Origin: Bauldia sp.
GTDB taxonomy: Bacteria; Pseudomonadota; Alphaproteobacteria; Rhizobiales; Kaistiaceae
Length of the DNA: 64,000 nt
Assembly: GCA_026126025.1 (NCBI GenBank)
Contig: JAHCJZ010000003.1
Location: forward strand, 62,001-126,000
Reading direction: 5' to 3'
Position numbers and translations under genes: made by a program. Below are positions 34,655-43,045 of this stretch, piece by piece. The notes beneath the pieces were generated by a model. It saw only the letters and a list, made by a program, of their open reading frames with translations, searched no databases and was not told where the DNA came from. Every line of letters begins with the position of its first letter. The stretch's first letter is position 1.

Positions 34655-35785
34655 CTATTCCCCAGCGAGACGGAGCGCCTGCTGGGCCGGGGGGTCGCCG
34701 AAATCGAGGGCGTCGATCTTCTCGCCGCGCTGGCCGATCTTGCGGGTCGAGACGAGGATGTCGTCGATGTCACGATTGGCCTGTGCGAAGTGCGTCTGAA
34801 GCTTCCGCACCCGCTCGTCGAGCCGCCCCACATCCTCCATCAGCCGCACCACCTCGTCGCGCACCAGATGCGCCTGCTCGCGGATATTGGCGTCGCGCAG
34901 CACCGACTGGATCACCTGGATCGACAGCATCAGAAGCTGCGGCGAGACGATGACGACGCGATTGCGGTGGGCGTGCTGGACGACATCCTCGAAGCGCTCG
35001 TGGATGTCGGCGAAGATCGATTCCGACGGCACGAACATGAAGGCGGTGTCCTGCGTCTCGCCGGACAGGAAATAGCGCTGGCGGATCGCGGTGATGTGGG
35101 CGTGGATGTCGCGGCGGAACTGCCCCTCGGCCGCGCGCGGATCGGCGTTGGCGTCGCGCTTGAGGAGGCTCCAGCCCTCGAGTGGGAACTTGGCGTCGAT
35201 GACGAGCGCCGGCGCGCCGTTGGGGAAATAGACGAGGCAGTCCGGCCGCTTGCCGTTCGACAGCGTCGGCTGGAAGCGGAACGCGCCCGACGGCAGGCCA
35301 TCCTGGATGATCGCCTCCATCCGCGCCTGGCCGAAGGCGCCGCGGCTCTGCTTGTTGGCGAGGATCTGCTGGAGCTCGACGACCTGGCTCGACAGCTGGG
35401 TGATGTTGGCCTGCGCGCGGTCGATCACCGCCAGCCGCTCGGCGAGCCGCGAGAGATTGTCGTGGGTGGAGCGCGCCTGGTCGGTCATCGACTGGCCGAG
35501 GCGATGCCCGAGGCCGTCCATCCGCTCGGAGATCGCGCGGGCAAGGTCCGCCTGGCGCGTGCCGAACACCTCGGCGATCGTCTGCATCCGGCCGGACAGC
35601 TCGCTCTGCGTCCGCGCGAAGTCGGCGAGCCGGGCTTCCATCTCGGCCTCGGCCCTGGGCCTGCCACGGCGCCGGCCGGCGAGCATGGCGACCAGCACAA
35701 GCAAAGCGAGCACGACCACACCCGCCACCAGCACGGCAGCGAGCGTGACCGGCTGGCTGCCGAGGGTGACGACGACACGGTCCAT
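34655..35785 (-). CDS. rmuC: DNA recombination protein RmuC homologue
   Basis: 376 residues. N-terminal membrane helix ([20 protein letters not shown]), a coiled-coil region (roughly 45-140), then the nuclease-like RmuC domain with [28 protein letters not shown], a PD-(D/E)XK-like D...D-x-K arrangement, and [30 protein letters not shown]. RmuC limits inversions at short repeats in E. coli. Divergent from def, a common alphaproteobacterial order (rmuC/def-fmt). Confidence 0.92.
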   Translation of the reverse strand: MDRVVVTLGSQPVTLAAVLVAGVVVLALLVLVAMLAGRRRGRPRAEAEMEARLADFARTQSELSGRMQTIAEVFGTRQADLARAISERMDGLGHRLGQSMTDQARSTHDNLSRLAERLAVIDRAQANITQLSSQVVELQQILANKQSRGAFGQARMEAIIQDGLPSGAFRFQPTLSNGKRPDCLVYFPNGAPALVIDAKFPLEGWSLLKRDANADPRAAEGQFRRDIHAHITAIRQRYFLSGETQDTAFMFVPSESIFADIHERFEDVVQHAHRNRVVIVSPQLLMLSIQVIQSVLRDANIREQAHLVRDEVVRLMEDVGRLDERVRKLQTHFAQANRDIDDILVSTRKIGQRGEKIDALDFGDPPAQQALRLAGE

Positions 35786-35887
35786 CGCACCACATTACGC
35801 GATTCGGGAGCGGAGATCAAAACAGGAACATCAAGGCGCCGTGCGGCTTCCGTTGACCCTGTCGGGGGAAGCCCATATCTGACGGCG

Positions 35888-36421
35888 ATGGCTCAACTGA
35901 ACATTATCACGCTGCCGGACCGCTCGCTCCGCCGGAAGAGCGCTCCGGTGGAGCGGATCGACGACGATTTGCGGACGTTCCTCGACCGGATGCTGGAGGC
36001 GATGTACGAGGCGCCCGGCATCGGGCTGGCGGCTGTGCAGGTCGGCGAACCGCGACGGATCATCACGATCGACGTCGCGCACAAGGAGAATGAGGAGGGG
36101 ACGAAGAGCCCGATCTTCCTCATCAATCCCGAGATCCTGTGGCGCTCCGACGACACCGGGATCTACGAGGAAGGCTGCCTGTCGATCCCGGAATATTACG
36201 CCGAGGTCGAACGGCCGGCGAAGGTGCGCGTGAAATATCTCGACCGCGACGGAAGGGAGCAGGAGATGGAGGCCGATGGCCTCCTTGCTACCTGCATCCA
36301 GCACGAGGTCGACCATCTGGAGGGCAAGCTCTTCATCGACCACCTGTCGAAGCTGAAGCGCGACATGGTGGTGCGGAAGTTCTCCAAGGCGGCCAAGGAA
36401 GGCCGCAAGCCGGTCTTCTAG
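35888..36421 (+). CDS. def: Peptide deformylase
   Basis: 177 residues. Removes the formyl group from nascent N-formyl-methionine. All three motifs are intact: [17 protein letters not shown] (metal ligand C97) and QHEVDH (H139, E140, H143). Start ATG 35888. Normally followed directly by fmt; here a toxin-antitoxin pair and its operator lie in between, with the operator starting 2 bases after the def stop. Confidence 0.97.
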   Translation: MAQLNIITLPDRSLRRKSAPVERIDDDLRTFLDRMLEAMYEAPGIGLAAVQVGEPRRIITIDVAHKENEEGTKSPIFLINPEILWRSDDTGIYEEGCLSIPEYYAEVERPAKVRVKYLDRDGREQEMEADGLLATCIQHEVDHLEGKLFIDHLSKLKRDMVVRKFSKAAKEGRKPVF

Positions 36422-36423
36422 GC

Positions 36424-36443
36424 TGATATCAGGCGTGATATCA
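36424..36443. promoter_or_regulatory. Candidate FitA-type operator (two TGATATCA half-sites)
   Basis: TGATATCA-GGCG-TGATATCA: two identical 8-base palindromes with centres 12 bases apart, ending 8 bases before the antitoxin start. It resembles the 8-base half-sites (TGATAGCA/TGCTATCA, recalled) bound by the ribbon-helix-helix antitoxin FitA, though those are further apart. Consistent with autorepression by the toxin-antitoxin complex. Confidence 0.7.
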
Positions 36444-36451
36444 TCGCGGCC

Positions 36452-36703
36452 ATGTCGGACCTCCTGCTGCGCAACATCGACCCGGAGCTGAAGCGTCGCC
36501 TTGCCGAACAGGCGAAGCGGCACAAGCGCAGCCTGTCCGCGGAGGCGACCGCGATCCTTGCCGAGACCCTCGCGCCGAAGAAGGAGAAGGGGCTGGGGAC
36601 GCAGCTGGTGGAGCTGTTCCGCGATACGCCGGTCCCCGACGATTTCGAGTTCGAGTATGACGAGCTGCCGGGCGAGCCGCCCGACTTCTCCGACTTCAAG
36701 TGA
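36452..36703 (+). CDS. FitA-like ribbon-helix-helix antitoxin
   Basis: 83 residues. MSDLLLRNIDPELKRRLAEQAKRHKRSLSAEATAIL is an Arc-type ribbon-helix-helix domain with the FitA/Phd-like LLLRNID start (residues 1-36); the acidic C-terminus (PDDFEFEYDELPGEPPDF) is typical of the toxin-neutralising tail. Overlaps the toxin gene by four bases (GTGA). The operator lies immediately upstream. Confidence 0.88.
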   Translation: MSDLLLRNIDPELKRRLAEQAKRHKRSLSAEATAILAETLAPKKEKGLGTQLVELFRDTPVPDDFEFEYDELPGEPPDFSDFK

Positions 36704-37119
36704 TCGTCCTCGACACCAATGTCGTGTCGGAGGGGATGCGCGACCACCCCAACCCGGTCGTCGTGGACTGGCTCGATCGCAACGCCGATGAAGGGTTGCG
36801 GCTCGCGGCGCCGGTGCTGGCCGAGCTCCGGCAGGGCATCGAGCGCCTCCCCGTCTCGCGCAATCGCAGCCGCCTCGAGGACAAGTTCCGGGCGATGACG
36901 ACCATGTTCCGCGGTGACGTGCTCAGCTTCGACGCCGACGCCGCCTTCGCGTTCGGCGCCATGGTGGGGGAGCGCGAGCGGCGCGGCCGGCCGATCGGCG
37001 CCTTCGATGCGATGATCGCGGCGATCGCCCGGGTCCACGGCGCCGACGTCGCGACGCGCGACGCGACGGATTTTGCGGGGCTTGGCCTTCGCCTCATCAA
37101 TCCGTTCGCGGCCGGCTGA
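36700..37119 (+). CDS. FitB/VapC-like PIN-domain ribonuclease toxin
   Basis: 139 residues from a GTG start overlapping the antitoxin stop. PIN acidic residues: D5 (VLDTNVVSE), E42 (VLAELRQGI), D103 (IGAFDAMIAA) and D121/D124 (ATRDATDF), all present, so the nuclease should be active. Best fit is the FitB branch of VapC toxins. fmt starts 3 bases after its stop, so toxin expression is tied to fmt. RNA target unknown; enteric VapC enzymes cut initiator tRNA-fMet. Confidence 0.9.
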   Translation: MIVLDTNVVSEGMRDHPNPVVVDWLDRNADEGLRLAAPVLAELRQGIERLPVSRNRSRLEDKFRAMTTMFRGDVLSFDADAAFAFGAMVGERERRGRPIGAFDAMIAAIARVHGADVATRDATDFAGLGLRLINPFAAG

Positions 37120-37122
37120 CCG

Positions 37123-38055
37123 ATGCCGCTCCGCCTCGTCTTCATGGGGACGCCCGATTTCGCGGTGCCCACCCTTGGCGAGATCGTCGGGCAGGGTCAC
37201 GACGTCGCCGCGGTCTATACGCAGCCGCCGCGTCCCGCCGGCCGCGGCATGGCGGAGCGGCGCTCGCCGGTCCACGAGGCGGCCGCCGGTTTCGGCCTCC
37301 CGGTGCTGACGCCGACGTCGCTCCGCTCCGCGGAGGCGCAGGCCGCCTTCGCGGCGCATGGCGCCGACGCCGCGGTCGTGGTGGCGTATGGGCTCATCCT
37401 GCCGCAGGCGATCCTCGACGCGGTGCCTGAGGGCGCCTGGAATCTCCACGCTTCGCTCCTGCCGCGCTGGCGCGGCGCGGCGCCGATCCAGCGCGCGGTG
37501 ATGGCCGGCGACGCCGAGACCGGCGTGATGGTGATGCGGATGGAAGCCGGGCTCGACACCGGCCCCGTCGCGATGGCGGAGCGCGTCGCGATCGGGCCGG
37601 ACGACACCGCCGGCGCGCTGCACGATCGGCTGGCGCGCCTCGGCGCCGACCTCATCGTGCGGGCGCTCGCCGCGATCGAGCGCGGGGCGCTTCGGCTCTC
37701 GCCGCAGCCGGCGGAAGGCGTCACCTACGCCGCCAAGATCGACAAGGCCGAGACCCGGATCGACTGGTCGCGGCCGTCCACGGAGGTGCACGACCACATC
37801 CGGGGCCTCTCGCCCTTCCCCGGCGCGTGGACGGACATCCCGATCGGCGGCAAGGCGGAGCGGGTGAAGGTGCTGCGATCGCGCCTCGCGTCCGGCTCGG
37901 GCGGGCCGGGCACCGTGCTCGACGATGCGCTGACGGTCGCCTGCGGGTCGGGCGCGGTGCAGTTGGTCGAGGTGCAGCGTGGCGGCGGCAGGCCGATGGC
38001 CGCGGAGGCGTTCCTCCGCGGCGCACCGGTTCCGGCGGGAACGCGGCTCGGCTAG
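37123..38055 (+). CDS. fmt: Methionyl-tRNA formyltransferase
   Basis: 310 residues. Adds formyl from 10-formyl-THF to Met-tRNA(fMet). [15 protein letters not shown] at the N-terminus, [23 protein letters not shown], the catalytic [17 protein letters not shown] and METG-like MEAGLDTGP are present, followed by the C-terminal OB domain. truA, the usual next gene, is missing: a leftward universal stress gene follows instead. Confidence 0.97.
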   Translation: MPLRLVFMGTPDFAVPTLGEIVGQGHDVAAVYTQPPRPAGRGMAERRSPVHEAAAGFGLPVLTPTSLRSAEAQAAFAAHGADAAVVVAYGLILPQAILDAVPEGAWNLHASLLPRWRGAAPIQRAVMAGDAETGVMVMRMEAGLDTGPVAMAERVAIGPDDTAGALHDRLARLGADLIVRALAAIERGALRLSPQPAEGVTYAAKIDKAETRIDWSRPSTEVHDHIRGLSPFPGAWTDIPIGGKAERVKVLRSRLASGSGGPGTVLDDALTVACGSGAVQLVEVQRGGGRPMAAEAFLRGAPVPAGTRLG

Positions 38056-38104
38056 CTGCCGAAGGGTGCCGGGTCGAAATGTCCTTCGCTTCCTTAAAGG
38101 AAGC

Positions 38105-38962
38105 CTACTCCGCCCCGCGCGCCGGAACCGCAAGGACGTCGCAAGCCGAAGCCAGCAGGAGCCTGCCCGCGAGGTCGCCGCCATGCCGGTCGAGATCGAA
38201 GGCACCATGGACGCCGAGCACGGTGAGGTCGAAGGGCTGCTCTGTGGTCACCGAATGCAGAAGCGAGTCCGGATTCCCCTCCTCGAGCAGGATCGACGGC
38301 GGCTGGGGGAAATCCAGCCGATCGCCCAGGCGGTGCACGAATCCGACGGTCTGCTGCATGGCCGTCTCGACGATGTCCTTCTTGTGCTGCTCGCCGAGAA
38401 AGGCCGAGAACGGAAGCCGATAGGCATGGAGTATGGTGAGCGCCGAATCGGGGAAGAGGGCGACACCGCGGGCGATGGCATCCTCGGATACGTCCGAGAA
38501 GTCAGTGGGTGCGATCAGGGCGCGGTAGTCGTCACCGACCGGCCGCTTCGCGATCAGGACGGGCGCCTTGGCGGTGCGGATGAGTGCGGCGATGATCTGG
38601 CCTGGTCGGGATTTGCCCAGCATCTCGTTCAACGCCGCGCCCGTGACGATCAGCTGCGCTCCCGTGGCCTCGGCAACGTCGCAAATGGCATCGGACACCG
38701 GGGCCGTTCGGACCACGACCCGCCACGAAACATCAGCAACCGCACCCTGCGCCAATGCTGCGACATCCTCGGCAGCGCGATGCGCGATCCTCGCGTCATC
38801 CCACGACGGACGCGGTTCCCCCGCGACAACGAGGGCAATGTGCAGACGGGCGTTCCAACGCCGGGCCAGTGCAAAGGCGCGCAACAGCGCCCGATCGCAG
38901 CGGGCATCCATGTCGGTCGCCAGGACGATGTCGGTTACCGGGTGGGTCTCGGACAATGGCAT
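38105..38962 (-). CDS. Tandem universal stress protein (UspA family)
   Basis: 285 residues from the ATG at 38962, containing two UspA folds: first domain DIVLATDMDARCDRALLRAF to APVLIAKRP, second ALIAPTDFSDVSEDAIARGVALFP to CDVLAVPARG. The ATP-binding G-x2-G-x9-G pattern is only partly visible. An alternative ATG at 39016 would add 18 residues; the GAGAA before 38962 is close but short-spaced. Stress role inferred from family. Convergent with fmt, divergent from nhaA. Confidence 0.85.
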   Translation of the reverse strand: MPLSETHPVTDIVLATDMDARCDRALLRAFALARRWNARLHIALVVAGEPRPSWDDARIAHRAAEDVAALAQGAVADVSWRVVVRTAPVSDAICDVAEATGAQLIVTGAALNEMLGKSRPGQIIAALIRTAKAPVLIAKRPVGDDYRALIAPTDFSDVSEDAIARGVALFPDSALTILHAYRLPFSAFLGEQHKKDIVETAMQQTVGFVHRLGDRLDFPQPPSILLEEGNPDSLLHSVTTEQPFDLTVLGVHGAFDLDRHGGDLAGRLLLASACDVLAVPARGAE

Positions 38963-39036
38963 TTCTCCAGCGATGGCTCCGGATCCTGTCGAAAGGCTGA
39001 GCCGCCATTGAGACAATAGCGGGCGCAGCCGTTACC

Positions 39037-39069
39037 GGTTAACCCCCGATCGCGCCCAACGGGTTAACC
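39037..39069. promoter_or_regulatory. Paired GGTTAACC palindromes before nhaA
   Basis: Two perfect copies of GGTTAACC (39037-39044 and 39062-39069), centres 25 bases apart, in the short divergent region between the UspA gene and nhaA. The repeat and its place suggest a regulator-binding site, but no matching regulator is known to me. Confidence 0.3.
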
Positions 39070-39102
39070 CAGATCAAACCCCAGACAGGTCCGGAATACC
39101 GC

Positions 39103-40269
39103 ATGGCCGCCAGACTCCGACCGACATCGCTGTTCCGCACCTTCTTCCGGTCCGAGGCATCGTCAGGGATCGTCCTCATCATCGCCGCCGCGGTGGCGCT
39201 GGCGATCGCCAACAGCGCGCTCGCCGAGGACTATTTCGGGCTGCTGCACGAGGATGTCTTCGGCCTCAGCGTCGGGCACTGGATCAATGACGGGCTGATG
39301 GCCGTCTTCTTCCTGCTCGTCGGGCTCGAGATCAAGCGCGAGCTGGTCGAAGGGCAGCTCGCGACCTGGCGGCAGCGCATCCTGCCGGGCGCCTGCGCGG
39401 CGGCGGGCATGGCGGTGCCTGCTCTGATCTATGTCGCCTTCAACACCGACAATCCGGTCGCGCTGCGCGGCTGGGCGATCCCGTCGGCGACCGACATCGC
39501 CTTCGCGCTCGGCATCCTGTCGCTGCTCGGCCGGCGCGTGCCGGTGTCGCTGCGCATCTTCCTCGCCGCGGTCGCGATCCTCGACGATCTCGGCGCGGTG
39601 CTGGTGATCGCGCTCTTCTACACCGGGGAGTTCGATTTCCTGATGCTGGGGCTCGCGGCGGCGACGGTCCTCGTGCTGGTCGCCATGAACCGCGTCGGCG
39701 TCACCAGCATCTGGCTCTATCTCGCCGTCGGCGTGGTGCTGTGGGTGTTCGTGTTCAATTCGGGCCTCCACGCCACGCTGGCCGGCGTCATTCTCGCCAT
39801 GGCGGTCCCGCTCCGGCCGGGGCGTGAGGCGCACTCGCCATCGGGGCAGATGGAACACCTGATCCAGCCCTGGGTCGCGTTCGTCATCGTGCCGCTGTTC
39901 GGCCTTGCCAATGCCGGCGTGGCGTTCGGCGACCTGACGGGCGATCTCGACCTTGCGCTGCCGTTCGGGATCGCGGCCGGGCTCTTCTTCGGCAAGCAGA
40001 TCGGCATCTTCGGCGCCGCCTATGCGCTGATCCGGACCGGCGCAGCGCCGAAGCCCGAAGGCGCGACGTGGCCGCAGCTCTACGGCGTCGCGCTGCTGTG
40101 CGGCATCGGCTTTACCATGAGCCTCTTCATCAGCCTCCTCGCCTTCCCGGCGTCGGCGGTCTTCGTCGACGAGGCCAAGCTCGGCATCCTCGGCGGCTCG
40201 GCCGTGTCCGCCATCGCCGGGGCGGTCGTGCTGCTGCTGGCATCCAAACGCGTCAAGGGAGAAGGCTGA
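39103..40269 (+). CDS. nhaA: Na+/H+ antiporter NhaA
   Basis: 388 residues, 12 membrane helices. Family hallmarks: MAVFFLLVGLEIKREL, PSATDIAFALGIL, the ion-binding aspartate pair AILDDLGAVLVIA, FNSGLHATLAGVILA, FGLANAGV and a late LLCGIGFTMSLFIS. Exchanges internal Na+ for external H+ in the inner membrane for salt and alkaline tolerance. Its 3' end overlaps the leftward gene at 40253 by 17 bases. Confidence 0.97.
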   Translation: MAARLRPTSLFRTFFRSEASSGIVLIIAAAVALAIANSALAEDYFGLLHEDVFGLSVGHWINDGLMAVFFLLVGLEIKRELVEGQLATWRQRILPGACAAAGMAVPALIYVAFNTDNPVALRGWAIPSATDIAFALGILSLLGRRVPVSLRIFLAAVAILDDLGAVLVIALFYTGEFDFLMLGLAAATVLVLVAMNRVGVTSIWLYLAVGVVLWVFVFNSGLHATLAGVILAMAVPLRPGREAHSPSGQMEHLIQPWVAFVIVPLFGLANAGVAFGDLTGDLDLALPFGIAAGLFFGKQIGIFGAAYALIRTGAAPKPEGATWPQLYGVALLCGIGFTMSLFISLLAFPASAVFVDEAKLGILGGSAVSAIAGAVVLLLASKRVKGEG

Positions 40270-40795
40270 ATTCCTGCTTGGTTGGAGCCGCGAAAGTGCC
40301 ACGTATCCACTTCTCGCCATCGGAGTAGTCGATCGTTCCGCATAGCATGTCGCCGACCGCCGTCAGTATCACTGCACCCTGCGCACCGCTCCCGTCATGG
40401 GCAAACCAGTTGGGCCCGAACGCGGTCACGTGGAGTTGGCGTTCGCCGAAGGGAAGGCCCGCCTCAATCACTTGACCTACTTCAAGCGGAGAAAAGGCGC
40501 GTAGATCGGCGGAGCCGTAAACCGAAATATCGACGCCCCATCCGACACCAGGACGCGGCGGTTCGGCCAAGGGCAGGAACGCGCGGAACTCGTCCAACGA
40601 CAGCTCGTAGTCAGCGACGAGTAGTTGGTAGGCGCGCCCCTCCATCAGGGAGACCGCAACCGCCGATGTGGCGGTCACTAAAACGCCTTGCGGCGTGGAG
40701 CCGGTGAGCCTCGTAGCTGAACACTCCCGCGCGAAGGCCGGCGCAGTAAGCACGATGGCCGCGATGGCAGAAGCAATCATCTGGAATCGGCGCAT
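40253..40795 (-). CDS. Secreted hypothetical protein
   Basis: 180 residues with a signal peptide (MIASAIAAIVLTAPAFA, cut before RE). The mature part has two cysteines (RECSAT and DMLCGT), an aspartate-rich middle and ends EFSLLP. No domain recognised. Base composition is visibly less GC-biased and codon third positions are mixed compared with neighbours, which suggests later acquisition. Convergent overlap with nhaA. A GTG lies one codon before the chosen ATG. Confidence 0.6.
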   Translation of the reverse strand: MRRFQMIASAIAAIVLTAPAFARECSATRLTGSTPQGVLVTATSAVAVSLMEGRAYQLLVADYELSLDEFRAFLPLAEPPRPGVGWGVDISVYGSADLRAFSPLEVGQVIEAGLPFGERQLHVTAFGPNWFAHDGSGAQGAVILTAVGDMLCGTIDYSDGEKWIRGTFAAPTKQEFSLLP

Positions 40796-40868
40796 CACAG
40801 TGTTGCTCCGCGGTTGTCGCTACCCGCTTTGGGCATACTCTTCGGCTGAGCCACCAATTCGCGCAAAG

Positions 40869-43034
40869 TTACTCCACGAACACCGTGACGCGGTCGGTCC
40901 GGCCGGCGCCGTCGATCACCGCCAGCGTCACGAAGCCCGGGCCCGTGGGCGTGAAGGTGCCCTCGCGGGCGAAGGGGGAATAGGCGATCGGGAGGCCGTC
41001 GGCGAGCCAGGTGAAGGGTGGCGAGCCGTTGCGGAGCGCCATCACCAGCGGCATTTCCCTGCCCGAGCCGAGGCCGAGATCGACCCGGACGCCGTCCTGC
41101 GGGAAGGTGATCTCCGGCGACGGATCGCGATCGACCAGCGACGCCTCCGCATGACGGAAGCGCCGCAGCGGCTCGGGCAGCTCGGCGGTCGAGGCGAGCA
41201 CCGCGCCGCGCGGCGCCGGGGGCAGCGGCTCGGTGCGAAGGCCGATGCGGTCGAACGCCTCGAACAGGATCGGGGCCGCGGCGCCGATGCCGGAAAGGCC
41301 GGAGATCGGCGAGCCGTCGGGGCGGCCGACCCAGACGCCAACGACGTGGCGGCCGTCATAGCCGATCGCCCAGGCGTCGCGGTAGCCGTAGGAGGTCCCG
41401 GTCTTGTAGGCGATGCGGCCGGGCGTGCCGTTGGACGGCGGAAGCACGCCGGCGAGAATGTCGGTGACGTACCAGGCCGACAGCGGGTCGAGCACCGGCG
41501 GCGCCGAGCTGCCGCCCTGCGGGATCGGGGGATCGGCGATGCCGTCGCGAAGCGCCACCGGCATGCCGCCCCGCGCGATCGCGGCATAGACCGCGACGAG
41601 GTCGTTGAGGCTGATGCCGACGCCGCCGAGGCCGATGGCGAGGCCGGGCACGGAGAGGTTGGGCAGCTGGGGCGCGGCGCCCGCGCGGCGAAGCCGCGCC
41701 ACGAGCTGCGCCGGGCCGACCGCGTCGAGAACGATCACGGCGGGGATGTTGAGCGACTGCTCCAGCGCCTCGCGGATCGTCACCGTGCCGCGATAGAAGC
41801 CGTCGAAATTGACCGGGGCGTAGTCGCCGAAGCCGGTCGGGCGGTCCTCGATCAGGCTTGCCGGCAGCGCGAGGCCCATCTCGAAGGCGAGGCCATAGAT
41901 CAGGGGCTTCAGCGTCGAGCCGGGCGAGCGGATCGCGCCGGTCATGTCGATGAAGCCGGCGCGCGCCTCGTCGAAGAGCCCCGCCGAGCCGACCGAGGCC
42001 AGCACCTCGCCGGTGCGGTGGTCCGCCAGCACGATCGCGACCGAGACCCTTTCCCCCAGCGATGCGGCGCGGCCGGCGGCGAGCGCCTCCAGCGCCAGCT
42101 GGCGGGTGCGGTCGATGGTCAGCTCGTGGACGAGCGTGGCCGGGTCGGCCCGGAGCGCCGCCGCCGCGAGATGCGGCGCGATCATCGGGAACGGCCGACG
42201 GCGCGTCGGCACCGGCTCGGTCATCGCCGCCGCGGCCTCCTCCTCGGTGAGGACGCCTTCATCGACCATCCGCGCGAGCACGCGGTCGCGGGCGGCCCGC
42301 GCGGCGGCCGGGTCGCGATCGGGGCGGCGCGCCTCCGGCGACTGGGGCAACGCCACGAGGAGCGCCGCTTCCGCCGGGGTCAGCCGTCTCGGCTCCTTGC
42401 CGAAATAGGCGAGCGTCGCGGCGCGGATGCCCTCCAGATTGCCGCCATAGGGCGCCAACGTCAGGTAGAGGTCGAGGATCTCGTCCTTGCCGAGCGCGGC
42501 CTCGATCTCGCGGGCGAACACGATCTGCCTGAGCTTGCCCTCGATGCTGCGCGTGTCGGCGCCGTCGAGGAGGCGCGCGACCTGCATGGTGATGGTCGAG
42601 CCGCCCGAGACGATGCGGCCACCGGCGCCGACGAACTGGCCGGCGGCGCGCAGCAGCGCGCTCCAGTCGACGCCGCCATGGTTGCGGAAATCCTCGTCCT
42701 CATAGGCGAGGAGCATCTCGATGAACAGCGGATCGACGTCGTCCACCGTCGCCGGCAGGCGCCAGCGGCCGTCGGCGGTGGTGAAGGGCCGCAGCAGGTC
42801 GCCGTCGCGGTCGACCACCAGCGCCGAGGTCATCACCGCCGCCGGGTCCGGCACCGGCGGGAGGTCGGCGCGGATCGCGGCGGCCGAGACGGCGAGCCAC
42901 GCGGCCGCCGCGCCGATGGCGGTGAGCACTGGCCACAAAGCGAGGAACGCCAGCGACCACGCTCGCGACGGCGGACGGAATTGCGCCGGCGACCCTCCCC
43001 CCGGCGGGGGAAGGGTCAGGTCAGGAGCGGACAT
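40869..43034 (-). CDS. pbpC: Penicillin-binding protein 1C
   Basis: 721 residues. One N-terminal membrane anchor (AFLALWPVLTAIGAAAAWLA), a GT51 glycosyltransferase domain (YEDEDFRNHGGVDWSALLRA, GGSTITMQVARLL, RKL-like GKLRQIVFAREIEAALGKDEILDLYL), a transpeptidase domain with SxxK in SPGSTLKPL, SLN, and KTGTS, and a C-terminal PBP1C domain. Polymerises and may cross-link peptidoglycan. Starts 11 bases after the alpha-2-macroglobulin stop; the two families are habitual partners. Confidence 0.95.
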   Translation of the reverse strand: MSAPDLTLPPPGGGSPAQFRPPSRAWSLAFLALWPVLTAIGAAAAWLAVSAAAIRADLPPVPDPAAVMTSALVVDRDGDLLRPFTTADGRWRLPATVDDVDPLFIEMLLAYEDEDFRNHGGVDWSALLRAAGQFVGAGGRIVSGGSTITMQVARLLDGADTRSIEGKLRQIVFAREIEAALGKDEILDLYLTLAPYGGNLEGIRAATLAYFGKEPRRLTPAEAALLVALPQSPEARRPDRDPAAARAARDRVLARMVDEGVLTEEEAAAAMTEPVPTRRRPFPMIAPHLAAAALRADPATLVHELTIDRTRQLALEALAAGRAASLGERVSVAIVLADHRTGEVLASVGSAGLFDEARAGFIDMTGAIRSPGSTLKPLIYGLAFEMGLALPASLIEDRPTGFGDYAPVNFDGFYRGTVTIREALEQSLNIPAVIVLDAVGPAQLVARLRRAGAAPQLPNLSVPGLAIGLGGVGISLNDLVAVYAAIARGGMPVALRDGIADPPIPQGGSSAPPVLDPLSAWYVTDILAGVLPPSNGTPGRIAYKTGTSYGYRDAWAIGYDGRHVVGVWVGRPDGSPISGLSGIGAAAPILFEAFDRIGLRTEPLPPAPRGAVLASTAELPEPLRRFRHAEASLVDRDPSPEITFPQDGVRVDLGLGSGREMPLVMALRNGSPPFTWLADGLPIAYSPFAREGTFTPTGPGFVTLAVIDGAGRTDRVTVFVE

Positions 43035-43045
43035 CGCTCATCGCC

